A program made the position numbers and the translations under genes. This document shows, piece by piece, positions 14,623-18,651 of a DNA stretch of 18,651 bases. Within the stretch, counting starts at the first letter, position 1. Each line of letters begins with the position of its first letter. The DNA comes from Anaerococcus sp. (GTDB taxonomy: Bacteria > Bacillota > Clostridia > Tissierellales > Peptoniphilaceae), in the NCBI GenBank assembly GCA_030825745.1, contig JAPJPH010000006.1, positions 1 to 18,651 of the forward strand, in the 5' to 3' direction. Under the pieces are notes generated by a model, which made no database searches, was not told where the DNA came from, and worked only from the letters and a program-made list of their open reading frames with translations.

Positions 14623-14937
14623 TTACTTACTTTGCTCTATCAGACCAGAAACTTTGCTTACTGGTATTGTATATATTATACCCTTACCTTTTTTATCTAA
14701 ATCCATTTGTTCATATATACTTTTTTTGATAGGTTCTTCTAATTCTTTTTTTATTACCATCATTACTATATCTTTTTCAGGTTCTATATTCACATTTAAA
14801 AAGATTGGAGATTTGCTATCTTGGCTACAACCTCTTCCATGAATTACAGTAGCTCCCTTAGCCCCCGCATCTTGGGCTATGTGGATAGCTCTTTGTCCCT
14901 CGTGTCTATCTACTACATATAAACAAACATAATCCAT
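14623..14937 (-). CDS. P-II-like regulatory protein, intact copy
   Basis: A 104-residue protein of the P-II/GlnB-like superfamily, trimeric signalling proteins that bind nucleotides and often control transporters. The motif GAKGATVIHGRG (about 25-36) is the P-II strand-turn, and KGKGIIYTIPVSKVSGL near the end is the closing strand and nucleotide-binding loop. AAAGGA lies about 8 bases before the ATG. It follows a second P-II-like gene and a DUF1538 gene, an arrangement I know from clostridial genomes in which the P-II-like proteins presumably gate the DUF1538 membrane protein. Here those upstream partners are broken, which makes the role of this intact copy uncertain. Confidence 0.85.
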   Translation of the reverse strand: MDYVCLYVVDRHEGQRAIHIAQDAGAKGATVIHGRGCSQDSKSPIFLNVNIEPEKDIVMMVIKKELEEPIKKSIYEQMDLDKKGKGIIYTIPVSKVSGLIEQSK

Positions 14938-15216
14938 TATATAATCCTTTCCATCTAAGGGCGTAGCATAGGCTATAGCTGTTTACATCCTTAATTTTAT
15001 TTTCTATTTCTTTAAATACGCTCTCTTTTATATCTTCATCAATTAGTGCCATTACTATTTCTTTTTTGGTCTTGTCTATATGAAAGGTGTTTAAGATTTC
15101 ACTGCTAGCAGAGCCTTCTCCATATACACAGGTTATGGCTTGGGCTTTTTTTCTTTTAGCATATTCATAAACTTACTTGCCTTGCCCCTTGGTAGTATTA
15201 TATTTAAAAGCTTCAT
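14906..15216 (-). pseudogene. P-II-like gene, frameshifted at an A7 run
   Basis: Translation from the ATG at 15216 gives 24 residues (MKLLNIILPRGKASKF and onward) ending at Lys-Lys in an A7 run; that frame stops a few codons later. The -1 frame picks up at 15145 with AQAITCVYGEGSASSEIL and continues for 79 residues to TAG at 14906, so the full-length product would be about 103 residues. One missing A explains the break. The local sequence is A-AAA-AAG, which is also a classic -1 slippery heptamer, so recoding is possible. Its start overlaps the DUF1538 stop as TAATG, and its end overlaps the next P-II-like gene by 32 bases. Decay is favoured because the adjacent gene is plainly broken. Confidence 0.75.
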
Positions 15217-16345
15217 TATTGGGCCCCCTTATATATTTTTCCGAGTATCATTATAGTTAGTATTGGCATCATTGCTACAAAGGATATTACTCCAAATCCA
15301 TCACTTATAGACCCTGATACTCCCTGGCAAAAGGCTAGAATAAAGGTTGCGGTGATTGGACCGCTGGCTACTGCCCCTGCATCAAAGGCTATACCTACAA
15401 ATAAAGGAATTTGCTATCCTTAAGACCCTCACCCATGCTAAAGGCGATTTTCATAAAGCTAGCTTCTACTGATGTCAAAAATATTACAAGTCCTATGTAG
15501 GTATAGGCTAGGCCTAGACTTATTTCTTTAAAATTATCCCCCTTTATTTTTAAATATAGGTGATTCATTATAAAAAATACCAGGGCTATAGGAATTATAG
15601 CAAAACTTGCACTAATTATCCCATTAAAGATAGGATTGATACTTATATCACCTACACTAAAGCTTTTAGATTTTTCATTAAATAGGCACATCAAAAGAGC
15701 AAATATAACAGGTCCAGTTGATTAAGCACCTACTAGACCAAAGGAATCTTCCTCAGAATAATCCCCCTTTAAATTAGCAACTCCTACCCCTAGGGCTATT
15801 ATAAAAGGAGTTGTCATAGCTCCTGTTGTAGCTCCTGATGAGTCAAAGGCTATGGCATGATCCATATCTTCTGTTATAAGCATTAAGATAAATATCAAAG
15901 AATATAAAAATATCATAAGATTTGATATTTTTATATCCTTAAATATCCTATAAAGACCAACAGATATCATAATCCCTACTCCTATTGATATTATGATAAC
16001 TATTATGTAAGCGTTTATTGGTATGACTCCTGTTATTTCTTTGGCTAGGATTAAAAGGGAGGGCTCTGCAACTGAAATAATAAAGCCTATAAATATACCA
16101 AATATTATAACCTGGCTAATTTTAGTAAACTTACCTAAGAAATCTTAAACCCTAGCTCCAATTTCTGATATAGATAGGTCAACTCCAGTTAAAAATATTG
16201 AAAGTCCAAGGATTACACCAAGGCATCCTAATAAAAATTTAATAATAAGGGTATTATAAACCCCAACAAATAAATTTAAAAACAAAACTAAGACAGCTAT
16301 GGGTCCTACTGCCTTAGCCGAGTTTTTTATCTGTGATATAAAGAT
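15216..16345 (-). pseudogene. DUF1538 family membrane protein, degraded
   Basis: Conceptual translation of the minus strand gives a hydrophobic two-repeat DUF1538 protein of about 375 residues. Each repeat is recognisable by AFDSSGATTGAMTTPFI (first) and AFDAGAVASGPITATFI (second). The gene has four defects. There is no ATG/GTG/TTG at the expected start: the codon after AAGGAGG and a 7-base spacer is ATC at 16345. In-frame TAA codons lie at 16145-16147 and 15722-15724. A frameshift occurs near 15406, where one extra base separates KFL from FVGIAFD. The neighbours pta and trxA are intact, so decay is local. DUF1538 proteins are presumed transporters controlled by P-II-like partners. Confidence 0.8.
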
Positions 16346-16371
16346 TTAAATCCCTCCTTTTTTTCTTATAG

Positions 16372-16404
16372 AAAAAGAGGCAACTCAAATGAGTGTCTCT
16401 TTTT
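16372..16404 (-). terminator. Terminator after pta
   Basis: AAAAAGAG (16372-16379) pairs with CTCTTTTT (16397-16404), and ACTC (16383-16386) pairs with GAGT (16391-16394) inside it around an AAAT loop. On the minus strand the stem ends in CTCTTTTT, a modest T tract. It sits between the pta stop and the start of the DUF1538 gene and ends the pta transcript. Any expression downstream then needs read-through or a promoter in the 26 bases before 16345. Confidence 0.75.
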
Positions 16405-16416
16405 AAGAATTTTAAA

Positions 16417-17397
16417 CTAGCAAGCTTGTGATGCTGTGATTATAGAAATTTCATAAACATCTTGGGCTGAGCAACCTCTAGATAAGTCATTTACTGGGGC
16501 ATTTAGTCCTTGTAATATAGGTCCTAGGGCTCTGTATCCACCTAGTCTTTGAGCTATCTTATAACCGATATTACCTGATTGTAGGTCTGGGAATACAAAG
16601 GTATTACATTTTCCAGCAACTTCACTTTCAGGTGCTTTTTGTTTAGCTGTAGCTGGGTCTATGGCAGCATCAAATTGGATTTCACCCTCAATTTTTAAGT
16701 CAGGATCTATTTCTAATGCACGTTCTTTTGCCTTAGCAACCTTAGTAGCTAAATCGTGGTGGGCTGATCCGTGAGTTGAGAATGATAGTAAGGCTACATA
16801 TGGGTCCATTCCAAATGCTTCAGCACTTCTTGCACTTTCTACTGCAACTTCTGCTAGTTCATCTGATTCTAAGGTTATATTTACAGCAGTATCTGCAAAT
16901 ATTAATTGATTACCCTCAGGTCCTACCATTACCATAACCCCTGATACTCTTTTTACACCTGGTTTTGTTCTAATAATTTGTAGGGCAGGTCTAATAGTTT
17001 CTCCAGTTGTATGTCTAGCTCCAGATACCATTCCATCAGCAAGACCTTCTTTAACTAGCATTACTCCAAAGTAGTTAACATCGTGAGTTAATATAAACTC
17101 TGCCTCATCTTTTTTAACTTTTCCACGTCTAGCTTCTACAAAGCCATCTACTAGTCTATCAAATTCTTCAAAATATTCAGGGTTTATAATTTTTAAATCC
17201 CCAAGTTTTAAACCATTTTTATCTGCTACTTTTTGGATTTCTCCTTGATCACCTATTACTATTGGTGTTAGTAGTCCACCTTTTTTATGTCTAAGAGCAG
17301 CCTCTAGCACCCTTGGATCATTTCCTTCTGGTAGAACTATTGTTAAATCTTTTCCTTTGATTGTGTCTATTGCGTTTTTTAGTATTCCTTTTGGCAT
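16417..17397 (-). CDS. pta: Phosphate acetyltransferase
   Basis: Interconverts acetyl-CoA and acetyl phosphate in the cytosol. With acetate kinase it yields ATP during acetate-forming fermentation; acetate kinase is not in this window. At 326 residues it has the length of the short, single-domain bacterial Pta. Recognisable motifs are VLPEGNDPRVLEAA near the start, DGMVSGARHTTGETIRPAL (about 120-138), VFPDLQSGNIGYKIAQRLGG (about 268-287) and the C-terminal APVNDLSRGCSAQDV. AGGAGG lies 5 bases before the ATG. A TATAAT (17442-17437 on the minus strand) may be the -10 of its own promoter in the 104-base gap, though the -35 is unclear. Confidence 0.96.
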   Translation of the reverse strand: MPKGILKNAIDTIKGKDLTIVLPEGNDPRVLEAALRHKKGGLLTPIVIGDQGEIQKVADKNGLKLGDLKIINPEYFEEFDRLVDGFVEARRGKVKKDEAEFILTHDVNYFGVMLVKEGLADGMVSGARHTTGETIRPALQIIRTKPGVKRVSGVMVMVGPEGNQLIFADTAVNITLESDELAEVAVESARSAEAFGMDPYVALLSFSTHGSAHHDLATKVAKAKERALEIDPDLKIEGEIQFDAAIDPATAKQKAPESEVAGKCNTFVFPDLQSGNIGYKIAQRLGGYRALGPILQGLNAPVNDLSRGCSAQDVYEISIITASQAC

Positions 17398-17501
17398 CTA
17401 ATCCTCCTTATAAGATTATAAGTCTTTACAGCTTTAATTATACCCTAACTTTGGCAAATACTACCTGTTAATTTTATAACTAATGATAAAATTGACTATT
17501 T

Positions 17502-17975
17502 TTATCCTTTCGCTTTAATTAGTGCCTTATCTTCGTAAGTAGATAGGTCGCTAGTGGATTGACCATTTATTATTTCTTTAAGGTAGGTCCTTGATCCATC
17601 ATTAGAATATAAATTTGTAAGGATTATTCCATTGTGGAAATTATCTAGCATACATAGGCTAAAAGATAGGCTAGATGTTTGATCATCAAAGGCATCATAG
17701 TGGATTACTGCCATATTTGATATAGCTCCCATGGTAGTATCTTTTGCATCTAAACTTCTCTGCTCTATAGTCCTTATTTCCATGCTTGATGATTCTATCC
17801 TATCATTTATAGATGTTAAAAGCTCTTCTAGGTTACTATCACCTACAGCTCCCCTTAGTAGATGATCATATCTTTGTTTTTGCCTTCTTATCCTATTATT
17901 CATAGACATTACTAGGGCAAATAAGACTATAACTAAGATAGTAAGTATAGCCAAGATTACATAAATTACATTCAT
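17502..17975 (-). CDS. DUF4446 family membrane-anchored protein
   Basis: A 157-residue protein with one N-terminal membrane helix (about residues 4-24), a charged likely coiled-coil stretch (about 27-75), and the DUF4446 domain marked by VIHYDAFDDQTSSLSFSLCMLD (about 90-111) and a TYLKEIINGQS segment. The function of the family is unknown, but in Clostridia it is regularly encoded just downstream of parA/parB, as here. Its ATG overlaps the stop of the upstream gene by four bases (ATGA), and GAGGAAG precedes it, so it belongs to the parB operon. A role linked to chromosome segregation or the cell pole would be inference from position. Confidence 0.9.
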   Translation of the reverse strand: MNVIYVILAILTILVIVLFALVMSMNNRIRRQKQRYDHLLRGAVGDSNLEELLTSINDRIESSSMEIRTIEQRSLDAKDTTMGAISNMAVIHYDAFDDQTSSLSFSLCMLDNFHNGIILTNLYSNDGSRTYLKEIINGQSTSDLSTYEDKALIKAKG

Positions 17976-18532
17976 TTCTTCCTCGTTTCAATAATTTTCT
18001 CATTTTTCTTATATAGATTATTACAAAGATTTATTATACCATCTGCATGGTATACTTCTTTAGTATTTTCTAAATTTATTTTTATAGTCGGTATGGCTGA
18101 TATAATCGACTCTTTGATCATATTGTTAGCTATTTCACCATCAGAGATAGTAACTATTTTCCCAAATTCTAGGAAAAAAGATATATCATCCAAGGTTTTT
18201 AGTAGTATTTCTACTGCTTGGATTTGACTTTTTGAAGCTTTTAACAATATATCATCAGTTAGGCAATTTTTTCTATAGGCTCTAAGCATTTTATTGCTAT
18301 TTGCTATATCTTCTTCCATTAGTTCTTCTAAATTATCACAAGCTCTCTTTAGGGATTTTCTTTTATCTTTTGCTATAACTTCCCTATCACCAAAATCATT
18401 TTTATCCATCATAAAGATCATTTTGATAGCCATTATAGCAATTAATATAACAACAGCCCCTCCACCAGGGTTTGAGCCAGGACTTTTTATATCTTCTAAA
18501 AGATCACTAACTTTCCTATCAGTTATTTTCAT
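17972..18532 (-). CDS. Cyclodeaminase/cyclohydrolase-like protein (FTCD C-terminal domain family)
   Basis: A 186-residue, largely helical protein. Its N-terminal KSPGSNPGGGAVVILIAIMAIKMI stretch (about residues 16-39) is the hallmark PGGG-x-loop of the formiminotetrahydrofolate cyclodeaminase domain (FTCD_C), which binds the folate substrate. The rest follows the family's helix pattern with moderate identity. Stand-alone members may act as methenyltetrahydrofolate cyclohydrolases in one-carbon metabolism, but activity here is not certain. GGAG lies 8 bases before the ATG at 18532; an ATG at 18565 has no ribosome binding site and lies within parB. The gene overlaps the parB end by 14 bases and the DUF4446 start by 4, so it sits inside the partition operon. 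Confidence 0.8.
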   Translation of the reverse strand: MKITDRKVSDLLEDIKSPGSNPGGGAVVILIAIMAIKMIFMMDKNDFGDREVIAKDKRKSLKRACDNLEELMEEDIANSNKMLRAYRKNCLTDDILLKASKSQIQAVEILLKTLDDISFFLEFGKIVTISDGEIANNMIKESIISAIPTIKINLENTKEVYHADGIINLCNNLYKKNEKIIETRKK

Positions 18533-18651
18533 CAGATAATCTCCTATATAGGTTTTCGACATCATCTAAGTTATAGCAAAATATTTCAAGCTTATAAGTT
18601 TCACCTTTTTTATCTATTTTAACCTTTGACCCTATTTTATCCCTTAGCTTT
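18519..18651 (-). CDS. parB: ParB chromosome partition protein, C-terminal end (partial)
   Basis: The minus strand is open from the window edge for 43 codons to TGA at 18519-18521. The translated tail has the form K-L-R-D-K-I-G-S-K-V-K-I, then a basic KKGE turn, KLEIFCYNLDDVENLYRRL and an acidic end. This is the C-terminal dimerisation domain of chromosomal ParB/Spo0J, where a KL-x-LGTKV-x-I strand is followed by strands and a closing helix. ParB loads on parS sites and organises origin segregation. The N-terminal part lies outside the window. The DUF4446 gene downstream supports the call, as that pairing is common in Clostridia. Confidence 0.75.
   Translation of the reverse strand, partial: KLRDKIGSKVKIDKKGETYKLEIFCYNLDDVENLYRRLSDENN

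Noticed and set aside
15722..16147. Recoding of TAA in the DUF1538 gene as a sense codon
   Set aside because: Other genes in the window use TAA as a normal stop, and the same gene also lacks a start codon and carries a frameshift, so decay is simpler.
18533..18565. ATG at 18565 for the cyclodeaminase-like gene
   Set aside because: It lies within the parB coding tail without a ribosome binding site; GGAG precedes the ATG at 18532, where family similarity begins.

Overview
The window looks like chromosome of a low-GC, Gram-positive anaerobe. The gene content (clostridial parB/DUF4446 arrangement, DUF3842, SppA with an RDD partner, class I ribonucleotide reductase with NrdR boxes, A/T-rich codon use, GGAGG-type ribosome binding sites) fits a Firmicute of the Clostridia/Tissierellia type, such as an Anaerococcus- or Peptoniphilus-like coccus. 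The genus is an inference. No rRNA, tRNA, CRISPR array, insertion sequence or phage gene was seen.

Layout, left to right. (1) 1-212: end region with two hairpins and perhaps the last codons of a + strand gene. (2) 213-2741, minus: nrdA, the class I ribonucleotide reductase large subunit, preceded by two NrdR-box-like operators on its promoter. (3) 2920-4393, minus: sppA overlapping an RDD-family membrane gene. (4) 4504-4920, minus: a DUF3842 gene, divergent from the next block. (5) 4958-10786, plus: one tightly packed six-gene operon, larE-larB-larC followed by a lipoprotein, a FecCD-type permease and an ATPase. LarE, LarB and LarC build and load the nickel-pincer nucleotide (NPN) cofactor of lactate racemase-type enzymes, but no larA is present. 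larC is split by a -1 frameshift at an A9 run and carries Cys/His-rich tandem repeats. The attached ABC importer is the natural candidate for nickel supply. (6) 10838-13293, minus: a MarR-family regulator translationally coupled to ftsH. (7) 13437-14937, minus: a P-II-like protein, thioredoxin and a thioredoxin-reductase-like flavoprotein with a degenerate NAD(P)H motif. (8) 14906-16345, minus: a first P-II-like gene and a DUF1538 membrane gene, both broken. (9) 16417-17397, minus: pta. (10) 17502-18651, minus: DUF4446, a cyclodeaminase-like gene and the 3' end of parB.

The most interesting part is the lar block. It appears to combine cofactor synthesis, a metal-storing or metal-handing His/Cys domain, a frameshift-made LarC, a possible transcription attenuator in the leader, and a dedicated BtuCD/FecBCD-type importer in place of the usual lar-linked transporter. 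The second point of interest is the thioredoxin reductase homologue, which lacks the expected NADPH-binding signatures and may take electrons from another donor such as ferredoxin.
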